This document shows positions 44,454-55,355 of a stretch of 64,000 bases of DNA, piece by piece. Source of the DNA: Ctenosaura bakeri (Eukaryota; Chordata; Lepidosauria; Squamata; Iguanidae); NCBI GenBank assembly GCA_948474755.1, contig CAOLHI010000488.1, positions 310,001 to 374,000 on the forward strand. Direction: 5' to 3'. The notes beneath the pieces were generated by a model. The model worked only from the letters and a program-made list of their open reading frames with translations, was not told where the DNA came from and searched no databases. The first letter of the stretch is position 1; each line of letters begins with the position of its first letter. The translations under genes were made by a program, and so were the position numbers.

Positions 44454-45355
44454 GACACACACACACACACACACACACACTGTGATACTGGAAATTCCAC
44501 ATCCCACCATACGCCACCATGTGTGAGGCTGGAAAATGACACCATGCGCTGCTGGGATGTATATTCCAGCCTTTATGATTTTTAGCTGTTAATTCATCTT
44601 CGCCGCCACCACCCGCTGAATTATGAATTATCTGGACCCTTGGACAGTACAGCGGGACCCTGTCCAGCCACGTACATCCCTAAGCTTAAGGATCTTCCTT
44701 GTCCCCCCAGTCTACCCAGCTTGGCGTGGGAAGGAGAGAAACGGGGTCTTTTACAGAAAGTATTTATTAAAGATAGGTAAATAAACAAGGCAAATTAACA
44801 CACATGGGAAGCTCCCTCTTCCCAGGCACGCTTAGTTACAGAAAGAACAGATATGAAAGCACAGATACATTCTTTAGATCAGCCAGCCTCCAAAATAACA
44901 GAAAAGTCCCTAACGCGACTAGATAACTTTAGTCTAGTACTCACAGATGGTTCTCAGGCTTAGATGTTCTAAAAGGAAGGGCCAGGAGGCGAGGCCTATG
45001 GCCTCCAGCCTGCTACTGGCACAGAACCCCCTCCAGGAGGCTCCTTGGTTGTTATCCCTTTGTTATCTCTCTGTTGTCTCTCGGCCACATGGTCTCCAAG
45101 AAGTTTTATAACTTCTCCCTCGAAGCATCTGGAAGCATCCTGAAGATGCTCACTTCTTTTCTTTTTGATTGGTCAGTTCTCACCCTATGACCTGTGATGC
45201 TGAACCACATGACCTATGATGCTGACCACATACTAAAATGTAATCTAATCCCAACACCTTATTAACCCTTGGTTTACCTGAAGAGGGAAATGTCCCCCTT
45301 TAGCTAAGTCTAGATAATGTGAAGCCCCATTATCACACACACACACACACACACA
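44454..45355. repeat. (CA)n microsatellite split by an LTR-C
   Basis: AC dinucleotides at 44454-44480 resume at about 45335-45355 on the far side of the LTR. Confidence 0.88.
44481..45337 (-). mobile_element. Solo LTR, family C, inside a CA repeat
   Basis: TGTGATACTGG to CCCATTATCACA, 857 bases, with inverted TGTGATA/TATCACA ends. On the minus strand AATAAA (44763-44768 inverse) and a TATAAAA (45104-45110 inverse) set orientation. The exact duplication cannot be read because the target is repetitive (ACAC/CACA). Confidence 0.8.
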
Positions 45356-45528
45356 GTGACTCAACTATAACAATCCAAATCCTTCTGTGTAAGTTGTTCC
45401 ACTATGGTAGGGCTGGTAGGATTAGAGTCCTAATTGTTTTATCATTTCCACTTTGTGCAAAGTAGCCAGCAAGATCAGTTGCAGGTTAAGAAAAATCCCA
45501 TTTTCTTCACATATCCTGCCTCTTCCAG

Positions 45529-45681
45529 GTGGGAAGAAGGAAATGAGAGCAGCCTGACAGTTACAGTGAAAGAACAATATGAAAACAAAGAGGACCCCAT
45601 ATCTGAAACAGCTGAAGCCTTTAAGAGCTGCTATTTTTGCAGAGTAAAAAGGGATTCTGTACTAGAACTTCAGTCCAAAGG
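45529..45681 (+). CDS. Candidate internal exon of an unidentified host gene
   Basis: An open stretch of 153 bases (51 codons, so phase-neutral) lies between a good acceptor, a pyrimidine tract ending TGCCTCTTCCAG at 45528, and a possible donor GTAAAA at 45682. The encoded segment is hydrophilic and not low-complexity: EEGNESSLTVTVKEQYENK, then EDPISETAEAFKSCYFCRVK, then RDSVLELQSKG. The frame stops at the donor (TAA overlaps GTAAAA). Composition and codon pattern look more protein-like than other frames here, and no repeat overlaps it. I do not recognise the protein. It could be an exon of a gene spanning this window, a pseudo-exon, or chance. Confidence 0.35.
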
Positions 45682-46904
45682 GTAAAACACTTTTGAATTT
45701 GAATATACTTTCAAAAGGAGACACTGAAATGGTATGAGGATTTGCTGGCTAAAGGGGGCAGATCAACAAAATTTTCAGGAAAATAGGTCTTGATATGATG
45801 AGAGGTTTGGACATAGCTTTTGGATCAGTCTTCAAAAGGTTGAGATGTCATCTAAGGCTTGCAGACATCGTTACAAGCGAGAAGTCATGCTTAGTTGTCC
45901 CCTCCCCACCCATTTTGCTCTTGAAGTAATGGTTTTCCCACCATTGTATTTCATGCAAACATGCATTTGACATTTGGATTAGGCGTGTTTCATTTCTGAG
46001 GGTACAATTCATTTAGTATGCAAAGCCTTTAATTCGACTATTTTCAGCCAGAATGCTGAATCAGGTATTTTCCCTCCTCATTCCATCTGAGTTGTTAAAC
46101 ATACCCTCTCAAACCCCTCTCCTTTCAGTGCACATGATGTTACGCTGTTCTGGTTATACAGCATTTTATAGGAAGGGAAGTTTTGATTTTTTCTCCTTCT
46201 CTTTTAAGAGACACTGTATATTTTCCCCTTCCCTATTTGCTTTCAAGGACTTTGATTACAGATACAGTGTTTTGATGGTCAATGAGGCTTACACAGCCTT
46301 CCATGCAGAAAATTCATAATGGTATGGTAACCTTGTTATCTTCAACATCATTCCACCTCTAGTAGAACTTCTCTTAACCATTCACATCAATCTCCACACA
46401 TCACTGACACTGCAAGATGAAGAAGTTGAAATTTGTTCTCAAATTTGATTGTCTCATTATACATAGTTGGCTTGTGCTGCTGAAACAATTCCTGGTTCAT
46501 TTTCCACATGTTCAGAAGGCTGGTTCCTACATTTCCTGCCTCTATTTTTTTAAAAAGTGAAGCATACACCTATAGTGTTTTCACTGCATTGCAAAATATC
46601 AGGGTTGGGCAGACAATTAAGCAAAAAAAGGCAACTGTCTCAGGAAACAGATGCTGGGAGGCAATGTTGGCATCTCCTTGGTTGATCTTCCCAAGCACTC
46701 CATGTATTTTTCTCTCATTTGGGGCTGTCTTGGTGTTAAATGGTTTTTGCAGAGACTGCTGAGGTTCAGCTCTTTGGCAGGGTAGAGGATGCCATGCAAT
46801 CAACTCTCAGCTACATGGAAAGTGGAAAGGATGGCATCTTCTTTATTTCAAGTGCTTTGTTTGGGGCCTTCAAAATATAGAAAGCATAAATATATCCATA
46901 TGAT
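45682..46904. other. Unassigned spacer
   Basis: No second exon, gene or repeat family recognised. Confidence 0.4.
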
Positions 46905-48009
46905 AATGTAGTATAATATAGTGGTGTTACCAGGCCATATACCCCCATGCTCTGATATGGTTTAATTGGCAAGATATGATTTAATTGGCAGATATATTGA
47001 CTGGCTTTGATATAAAACATGCCCTGCTATGGCCAAGCTGGATGAGAGAAAAGACGGGCTGAACACGCGTGCTGCAAATTAGATCAGAAAATACCTCTAG
47101 GCATAGCTAGGTCATAGTCAGGAAATGACCAGGGAAACTCCAGAGATAATAGGCTTGCAGCTAGCCTTAATGACTCTGTCTTTTGGACAATAGTGACTGG
47201 GAGATTCCCACCAGCCTGCTGATAGTCTTAACTGCTTTTTCCTCTGACCAATCTTTCCTAAAACCTGGCCAACAAGCACCAAGCTAGCAGGGTGACCATT
47301 AGCCCTCCGTCACCTTAACACTAAGACCATTAGCCTGTTTGGACCTCATTGTCCATTCTGCAAACTCCATTGTTTACTCAGCCAGAGATCCAGTCACACT
47401 TTTGCCCTCCAGGCAGAAATTACGTATATAAACCCCTAGATTTGGCCAGTCAACTGGCAGTACACTGATTGTTGGTCACCACCCTGATTCCCAGTTGTGT
47501 ACTGTCCTTAGATGTGAATCTAAGGACAGTATACAACTGCTTTTTCACACACTGCACATGACTGGATCTTGTGTGTATAATTCCCCTAATAAAACACAAT
47601 TTAGCTTATTTTTGGATCTCTGGCTGGTGCTTCCCGAAAGAAGTACTGATAAACATAGGTGGAAAGGTCTTGCTAGGTTACACACACACATACACAGGTC
47701 TCCTAATTTGAGCTAATAGTTGCCCACCTTTGTACAGAGATACTGGCATTGTGGGTGGACCTTTGAGTCACCCACATTTTGGAGTAACAAGTTTTGAGTG
47801 TTGGAACAAGACTTTGGGAAACCAGGGTGCAAATCTCTGCTAACCATGCAAAAACACTGGGTTCTGGATAGCCTTGAACAAGTGATACTCTCTCAGCCTT
47901 ATATGAAAGCAATGGCACCGCCCAGCTAATCTTGCTAAGAAAACCTTGTGTTAGAATTTCCTTAGGGTCATCATTGGTTGAAAATGACTTGAAAGCATAC
48001 AACAGCAAC
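46905..48009 (+). mobile_element. tRNA-derived MIR-like SINE split by an LTR-A
   Basis: GTAGTATAATATAGTGG (46908-46924) is the degenerate SINE head; after the LTR it continues with GTTTTGAGTGTTGGAACAAG, CCAGGGTGCAAATCTC, CTTGAACAAGTGATACTCTC and ends GACTTGAAAGCATACAACA. Confidence 0.78.
46925..47789 (+). mobile_element. Solo LTR, family A, inside a SINE
   Basis: TGTTACCAGGCC to TTTTGGAGTAACA, 865 bases. TATATAA at 47425-47431 and AATAAA at 47588-47593 define plus orientation. The duplication is not clear (GTGG before, AGTT after). A CA tract lies at about 47681-47696. Confidence 0.85.
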
Positions 48010-48220
48010 GAACACTCATTAAAGACCCAAGCTTGGCTGTGAGTGTTGCTGAGAGAAAAAAACCTGAGTTTGCTGCCATGTGATGTGTGAAACAGTTTCA
48101 GTTTTGTGCAAGAGGACAGCACTGTCACATCGAGTATATTCTTATCATTTCCACAAAAGATAGCTTCATGTTGGTGACACCTTTTTCAGATTAGATTTTT
48201 CTTTTTGATAGCAATTAAAG

Positions 48221-48223
<3 letters not shown>

Positions 48224-48269
<46 letters not shown>
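48224..48269. repeat. (TC)n microsatellite
   Basis: About 23 uninterrupted TC dinucleotides. Confidence 0.95.
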
Positions 48270-48270
<1 letters not shown>

Positions 48271-48289
48271 GTCTAGTCCTTCTAATCCT

Positions 48290-48430
48290 ATGTGTATAAT
48301 GCTACATCTTACAGGGACTGTTTTAAGTTAATAGTATTGTATTGTTAATCCTATGGTGAAACATCTTGAGTCCCAGTTTTGGGAGAAATGCAGAAGAAAA
48401 ATTTATGTATATATTACTTCTTGTTATTAG
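48290..48430 (+). mobile_element. LINE/L2-like 3' end
   Basis: ATCTTGAGTCCCAGTTTTGGGAGAAATGCAGAAGAAAAATTTATG is the decayed form of the common reptilian L2-type end (CCCTGAGTCCC...GGGAGAAAGGCGG...ATAAAT), followed by TTATTA. Confidence 0.55.
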
Positions 48431-49714
48431 TCTCTGACAGTTAAAGAATGGGCTGAAGCCCCGACAGTTGAAGAATGAGGTGAAAAATTCTCAAAGGAAT
48501 AGTTTCAAACTATAGCCATGGAGCAAGGAAGAAGGCAAATCACATGTTAACTCAAAACAGGGACATATTTCTTGTACCTTAACTTCCAAACTAAGTAAAC
48601 ATTACAACATAATCCCATTAACCATCCACTGCCATCTCCACTCTCTTCCAAACCAGTGGAGGGGAAGAGCTGAAATAAAACACAAGATTGTGATAGGATC
48701 ATAAGCTATAAACAGGAGATTTACAGCATACTCCTTCACACACATACACCAACTTGAATACTCCAGTCCATCTGATGTGTATTTTATGTGTGTGTGTGTG
48801 AGGGTAAATCCCATTGTTTAATGGACTGAATACCAGGAATATACCTGCGAACGAGTAACCTGCAGATAGAATTGAACCCTTAGATGTAAAGGTCCACTCA
48901 TCTTGTCTGTTGTGCCCTTTTCTGCTTTAAATGGTTTCAATTCTCATCCAGGCTTCCTCTTAACACAGAGGTTCAGTAAGTCATCATCAGGGATGATAAA
49001 CTCAAGGCTGATAAATTATGGAATTTACAGGCTCCTTTCCTTCTTAGAAAATGGTGTCATTCAAAACAATTAGCCAATTCCCATCCCTAGCTCTCCCCAT
49101 AGTTCAAAAGATCTAATCCTTTCTTTCCTCTGACTCTCTTGCTTCTTTGCCCTCCTTGTCCACTCTGATCTCTTCCTCCTTCTTCCCTTTGCTACTCCTG
49201 GCTCTCCTTTTAACCACTCCTGCATCTGTGTAGTTTAACAGTTTCAACAACTGGTTTCAGCAGAACAGTTCAAACTGGCTAAATGACCCTACTGGTAGTT
49301 AGGGAAGATACCTGTTTATGTGGGGTGTTTGAACCTTGCGGATATTGTGAAAAAAACCTGTGGGTTTTCCTTTCCATCTGATTTCATGTCAGTGACTGCA
49401 AGATGTGACAGTGAATCAAATGTAAGTAATGGAGAAGAACCTCTTGAGGTGTTCTTGGGTTCAGCCATTACTACTCTGCTTCAGAGCCTGGAACATTAGT
49501 TTTGTAAATTAATTCAGTGAAGTTAAGTGTCAGAAACTGGGAAAATCAATCCACTAGTATCAACACTAATGACTGAAATTGTTTAGTTGTGCTAGGTTTA
49601 AATTAGTTAGCTCATTATTTAAGAAGTTATTTTTCCAAGGCAAACTAAGGGCTTTACTGAGAATGGCAACGGACTGTGCGGTATGTTTAGATCCTGGTAC
49701 GATAAAAAGTGAAA
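48431..49714. other. Unassigned spacer
   Basis: No gene recognised; a short GT run lies at about 48786-48800. Confidence 0.45.
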
Positions 49715-49947
49715 GCCAATACTGAGTAGTGAATAGAATGTTAGACTGGGACACTGGGAAACGAGGGTCTGAATCTCTGCTTGGCCATGGAAACCTACTG
49801 GATGACCTTGAGCAAGTCACACTCTCTCAGCCTCAGAGGAAGGCAAGAACAAACCTCTTCTGAACAAATTCTGCCAAGAAAACTCCATGAAACTTTTGCC
49901 TTAGGGTTGCCATAAGTCAGAAATGACTTGAAGGCATACAACAGCAA
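49715..49947 (+). mobile_element. tRNA-derived MIR-like SINE, nearly complete
   Basis: GTTAGACTGGGACACTGGG, box-B-like GGGTCTGAATCTC, GGCCATGGAAACC, GACCTTGAGCAAGTCACACT, GAACAAATTCTGCCAAGAAAAC, then GCCATAAGTCAGAAATGACTTGAAGGCATACAACA. This is the best uninterrupted reference copy in the window. Confidence 0.85.
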
Positions 49948-50765
49948 ATCGTTATTTTAAAGTCAGTTTCCCCTAGCCCGGACTTTCTTTCCCCTAGAGT
50001 ACAATTATTGTCCCAGAGAAAGTGGGGATTCAACATATCTGGAAACTGCCAGGTTGGGAAATGGTTCTCTTAAGTATGGAATTTCATCTTGCAACCCATT
50101 TAATTAAGTTTTCTCACTGATTGTCACTTTCTCTCTTCTTTTCCCTATCCTACTCTGACACTTGCCAACACGCACACTGTTCACATGCCCTTTCTTTGCC
50201 TCAATTAAAGGCTGATAAAGGTTGAAGTTAAAAGTTTGTATGGAATTATGTGTGTGTTTCAGCTGGAAGATGCTAATCAACTGCAGTCCAACAAAAAGTG
50301 GTTGGCTAGATCAAACATTGAACCAAATGTGGAGAATTCTTAATCAGAAATGTTGAGAGCTTCTATGCATATGCAGAAGGTTTTTCTTCTGTACCAATGA
50401 ATCACTGAATGTTTTCTGTAAACCTATTCTCTATATGGAAATATGACCTACAAACACAAATATCAGGTGTGTAGCACACGTTTTGTTCATTTAATAGTAT
50501 TAACCTTATTTCTGAGGAGTTTAAAAAGAACAGGGAAGAAAGACACAACGAGGCAGGGAAGGATATTAATTTTTCTAGCTGCACCTTCTGTCTCCAACCT
50601 TCAGCTTTATAAAACCCCTCAAGTTGTGTCACCCACTTCAGAGGGTCTGGATAAAAAGCAAAATACAGGGGGTGGAAAGGACACACACACAGAGAAACAC
50701 AAATAAAAAAAGGAAATGGATGATGTTGGTGGGAAAATTTCCATTTAATTATCAGTAATATATAT
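49948..50765. other. Unassigned spacer
   Basis: No supported gene. The 135-aa minus frame at 50809-50402 has a hydrophobic stretch but no start context or domain. Confidence 0.4.
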
Positions 50766-50821
50766 AGAATCATAGAATCATAGAAATGTAGAGTTGGAAG
50801 AGACCACACAGGCCATCCAGT
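50766..50821 (-). mobile_element. LINE/CR1 3' end fragment
   Basis: GAATCATAGAATCATAG...GTAGAGTTGGAAGAGACC..CAGGCCATCCAGT is the inverse of the CR1-type 3' end also seen at 20770. Confidence 0.7.
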
Positions 50822-52419
50822 AAAGTGTTTACTCTGATTTACTTGTGAGTAGACATAGTACAGATGTGGACTGAGGTGAATGAACCTAAACTAATCTCCA
50901 AGTGTGTAACCTACTGAAACCTTGGAATGACGGAAAGCAGAAAGAGGGCAATGGGGAATAGGAAGCCAAATGATGAGGGAACTAAAGTCAAGGCTGAGAA
51001 AAAAATTCACTTAATTATCCAAGTATCTAGCATTGTGTGGAAAATAATAAATACAATGAAGAATTCAAAAGGGGTCCACTGCAGCTCTCCAAAGAAGAAG
51101 AAGAGGAAGAAGAAGAGAAATACAATAGAAACCAAGACAAAATCAAGGAAGGACAAAAACTAGAGTCACAATGCACTCCTTCCTCTCCTGCTGAAAGTCA
51201 CACAGGCCAACAGCTGGGATAGGGAGAAATATCAACCTTTCAGGCCTAAAGAGCCAGGGCTGCTTGAAGACTGATCAAACTAATCATCTCCCACCCACAC
51301 GACTCATTTTTATTTCTTTTCCATTCTTCTTCAATTTCCCCCTATTCCCAGCCCTTCAACTGTTTTCCAGATATCCTATTGCTGTTTTTTTTTCTGCCTA
51401 CCAACAAACTATATTGATGCATTTCCTCTAATCCTAATCCTTCTTCTTCTCCTTCCTACTGAATGTGCCAGAAGGAGATCCTCCTCTTCTAATGAATTCT
51501 AACATTCCAATTTCAATTAACACTCTAAAACATTGGAATGCCATCAGTGTCAATCAGGAAATGTAATCAGGCAAGCAACATTGGCAGTAAAATAGAATCA
51601 ATAACTACAGTTAATAACTTGAGTTAGCTGTTTCCATGTTGTGAAGAGGGCAGAGCTGTACATGGAAGGCCCCCAGCTACTGCTGCACCCATGGAGTGAG
51701 GTGTAACCGTTCAACAAACTCAAGAAATCTAGAAATTCAAGTTACATTGACAGAAAAAAAATTGAATTAAATAATAGCAAGTGAATTAGTAATTCTCAAA
51801 TTCTGCTATGCTTCCTATCTTGCAAATGAGATCCCTCAGGGTTCTAAGGCAATCTGGTCTCCTGTTACCATTAGTCTGTATTGCCCAGATCTACCTCTTT
51901 GCAATCTGTGCTCCTTGGTTCCAGTTTTGTCCTTTAGAGAAAAAAACACAACTCTTCCCCACTTTCTTCATGGCAGCCATTCCTATAGATGGTGACCATG
52001 CCTCCTTTTCAGTTTTTTTCTGTACAAAGTGTAATCTCACTCCACATCAACCATTTGGTCTCCTAGTACACACCTCCCCCATAATCACCTGGAAAATCAC
52101 TTGGCATTTAGTGTAGGAATGCCAGCCTCTGCTTTTACACTTTACAGTGAAACATGTGCTTAAGCACTTTGCAGACTCCAGCTTAAAAGGCAAGCTGCCA
52201 TAAACATATCTAATAACTAAGTGTCAATGAAACATATACATTGAAGAAAAAAGCAAAGGTCTCATAAATATCCCTTCAGCATTCCTTACCTTTGGAACAG
52301 ATTTCCTTTTATCTCACTTGTGTATTCATTCCATTGTATTTGATGTTTTCCTGCCAACATTTCAGATCCCTAAAATAAGTCATTTTGGCAGCTGCAAATG
52401 CTTTTTTAACCCACAGCAT
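50822..52419. other. Unassigned spacer
   Basis: No gene supported; an A/G-rich GAAGAAGAAGAGG tract lies at about 51096-51118. Confidence 0.45.
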
Positions 52420-52672
52420 GTAGTGTGTGTGCACACGTGCACATGCATGCCTGACAACTTATGGCAACCTCATAAATTTCATAGGGTTTTTTTAAAACAA
52501 GGAATAATCAGAGGCGGTTTTGCCAGTTTCTTCCTCTGAAATACAGCCTGCAGCACCTGATATTCATTGGTGGTCATCCATCCAAGTACTAATCAGGGCT
52601 AACCTTCCAAGATCAGGCAGGATCTGGTGCCTTTAGGGTGCTTAGGCCACCAGGTCCTTTCAATCAATAGAT
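52420..52672 (-). mobile_element. 5S rRNA-derived SINE
   Basis: The plus strand reads CCTGCAGCACCTGATATTC, CATCCATCCAAGTACTAATC, AACCTTCCAAGATCAGGCAGGATC: the inverse of a 5S rRNA including its internal polymerase III promoter. It is joined to TTGCCAGTTTCTTCCTCTGA and ACTTATGGCAACCTCAT, the tail shared with the tRNA-derived SINE. So on the minus strand it is a 5S head plus common SINE tail, as in the SINE3/5S-SINE type described from lizards. Confidence 0.8.
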
Positions 52673-53093
52673 AAATGGTGAGTCAAAAGATATGTACATC
52701 TCATTGAGTAAATGGGTCTTATCTACTTGGCTAACAAAAGGATTCAGGCCAGTGTCTCCTATTACTTAAGAAGACAGAGATATATTATGTCAAAAGAAAC
52801 TAATGAAAGACTCAGTTGACATCACACAGACAGGCCTCAATAGTGTTGGCTTTTCCAACCAGAGTAGACCCACTGAAAAAGTAGCTGGATGATGAGTCAA
52901 CACCAATTTATTTTCATATCCAGTAATGCTATGCTGCCCAGGATGAGCTGAGACTTGGAAGGAATGCTAAAAACAACAAAAGAGGCTTGCTGGAGTGGTG
53001 AGGTACTTCCAAATATTGTCTTAGAGTACTGAATAAGCCAGAATGTTTGTTTCAAAACTTAATGAATGTAAGTCAAGTAGAAATGATCTTTGT
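52673..53093. other. Unassigned spacer
   Basis: No gene or repeat recognised. Confidence 0.4.
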
Positions 53094-53955
53094 GTTGCTG
53101 TTGTGTGCCTTCAAATCATCTGATGGTCAACCTTGACATAACAAGACCAAATAAGAACCACTTTATTTGACCTGTCCTATTTAAAATTGCATTGGCCTGA
53201 AATGGAGCAATCAAGGGGGGACCAACCTGATGCTAGTCAGCTGAGACAGACATCACCACATATATGTCTCTCACTTATGTGTCTTCTTCACCTGATACAC
53301 CTCAGCCCCAAGGACAATCCAAATTGCTTTGTTTGTTCCCTAACCTGGCATAACTGGGAGGTAACCCAGGGGACTTCCATACAAGCTGCAGAGTGCTAAA
53401 AGAGAGAGACCTTAATTCCAAGGGTAGTCTTCTTCCCCAGTCCCCTAGGAGATCCAGAGCCCTCCCTACACCAAAAAAAGTGCAAAGAAGTGAAAACCAG
53501 AGCCTTATTCTCCCCTACTACCTATAGGAAAACCTATTTAAGACACCACCCAAACCATTACCCCATTGCCATCAGACACAGTGTGGGACAGGGGTAAAAA
53601 ACACAATAAAAGGAGTGGGGAGAAATCCTATCCAGCCCTGAAGCAACCAGATAAACTCATACTGAAGTAAGAGCAAGAGACCAAGTCTCATGAATGATCA
53701 AAGAATGACACATGCAGTGGTGGGGAGACTAAATTGTGCCAGACTCCACCATTGGCATGTGATGTGATCAGGCACCATATGCTGATCACAGCCGCTACCT
53801 GGCCTGATGGAGACCATCAAATTATTAACATCCTCCATAGTGACTTCACCACACAGGTCTGGATAAAAATATTCTGACTTATGGCAACCATAAGGCAAAT
53901 CTATCCCAAGGTTTTCTTGACAACAGCACTTGAACTGTATCCAGCATTCCCACCA
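53094..53955 (-). mobile_element. tRNA-derived MIR-like SINE split by an unknown insert
   Basis: GCTGTTGTGTGCCTTCAAATCAT (53098-53120) is the SINE tail; the next host block CTGACTTATGGCAACCATAAGG and GGTTTTCTTGACAA is found only at 53875-53925. The head is missing or degraded after about 53955. Confidence 0.7.
53125..53872. mobile_element. ~750-bp insertion of unknown class
   Basis: It separates two parts of one SINE. It starts near TGATGGTCAACCTTGACA and ends near GTCTGGATAAAAATA. It has a CTATTTAAGACACC TATA-like site at about 53536 and ACACAATAAAAGG at about 53600, an LTR-like order on the plus strand. No TG/CA inverted ends or clear duplication. A 75-base relative lies at 42735. Confidence 0.5.
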
Positions 53956-54702
53956 TTGTAAAATCGTGCATGTTAAAAAACTATGGATCTCATAGGAAAG
54001 CTCTTTTTAAGAGAGAGAACCATACCTTTAGAATGATTTAATTGGCCTTTTAAATGAGGCAAATGTGTAAATTAACTACAGCCACACAGTGTGAATGCAC
54101 ATTTACCTATGGGAACTACCCTCATACCAGGCTGCTATTTGTTTGGGATGGCCCAAATTATGTGCAATCCAAAACAAAAGATAAAAATCACCTTCCACTT
54201 AGAGACATCAACTGAACTTGAACTTAATGTGTTCCTGCCAATGTTCCACAGATGAAAACCAAGATATGTGTAGTCAAGCAACATCAGAGCATGGTTAAGA
54301 TGGCAAAAGCTATTAATGAGGAAGAACACACAAGCTAGGAGAGGTTGCAGTAGTTTCCTTTTGCCTGAGTCCACTGGGAAGTGCAAGATATGCCTCTTCT
54401 ACTCCTCTCTCCCTTGCTAAGTTAATGGAGTCCAAACTTCTTCTGCACTTTGAACCTGGTTCTCAGCAATTGAGGTAAGTTGAGTACAAACAAGAAAGCA
54501 GAAAGAAGAGAAAGAAAATGGGGCTTTTTAAAAGCTGCTGAAAAAGTGGGACAGCAGAGAATTAACTGAGACTAACCATGCCAAATCCAAACAGTTGGAA
54601 TGTATGCTTGATGCTTACCGCAACACATCATCTTCTACCTCCCCTAAGGGCAGTAGCCTAATTTAGGGCATGCATGAAAGGATGTCTAGAATGCAACACT
54701 CT
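53956..54702. other. Unassigned spacer
   Basis: No gene recognised. Confidence 0.4.
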
Positions 54703-54804
54703 GGCCATTTCCACACTAGACTGTTATAGCACTATTTTTCCACTTTCAACATCCTAGGATATTAAAAGCAGAATAGCACTATACCAGTCTAGTGCAGAAA
54801 TGGC
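54703..54804. mobile_element. Short palindromic MITE (family S), deleted centre
   Basis: GGCCATTTCCACACTAGACTG to CAGTCTAGTGCAGAAATGGC, only 102 bases, with the central loop lost. Both arms carry TAGACTG. Flanks CTCT and ATAT do not match. Confidence 0.78.
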
Positions 54805-55355
54805 ATATATCAGAGGAAAACAGATGGAAAGCTACTGCTGCCACCCTTGCCATATTAACCAATACCTGCTCTCTGAGGCAACTGCCTCACTCTGCCCAAT
54901 GGTAAGGCTGGCTTGCCTATTTGACCATCTAACTCACTATTATTGACTCTGACTGGAAGCAACTCTTTGGTAGGCATTTCACTTCACTTCACTTCAAGTT
55001 GGTACTTTCAACTGGGGCACCAGAAGCTGAACGTGCATTATCTGTCAGGCAAAACCCATACTCTACCATAAACTGTGGCTTCCGAAATATAGACATGTGG
55101 GAATGGCATAATATCAGAAGTTGGTCAGATATATAACAATCCATGTTGAGCTTCTTGTGCCCCTAGTTAGTGTTTACCTTGCTGACTATTTAGAGGCTAA
55201 TTCTCTTCACACATAATTTATGTGAAGCCAACAGGGAGCAGAACTATGTTTTTCGTCCTCCTGCTGGAACTGAAATGCCAGCTAGTTCTGTCTCACCACA
55301 CCAAAGGGAAGGAGTAAACCAGGAAGTGATGTGTTCTTCAATTCCTGTTGTGTAT
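54805..55355. other. Unassigned spacer
   Basis: No gene; a short (ACTTC)n run lies at about 54980-54998. Confidence 0.4.

Noticed and set aside
19391..49947. tRNA genes at the SINE heads
   Set aside because: The tRNA-like heads have decayed boxes, cannot form a full cloverleaf by eye, and continue into SINE bodies.
50402..50809. 135-aa minus-strand frame
   Set aside because: It overlaps a CR1 tail at its start, has no domain, no splice or start context, and ordinary composition.
52540..52672. Functional 5S rRNA gene
   Set aside because: The 5S-like part is diverged and fused to a SINE tail, so it is a SINE, not a gene.
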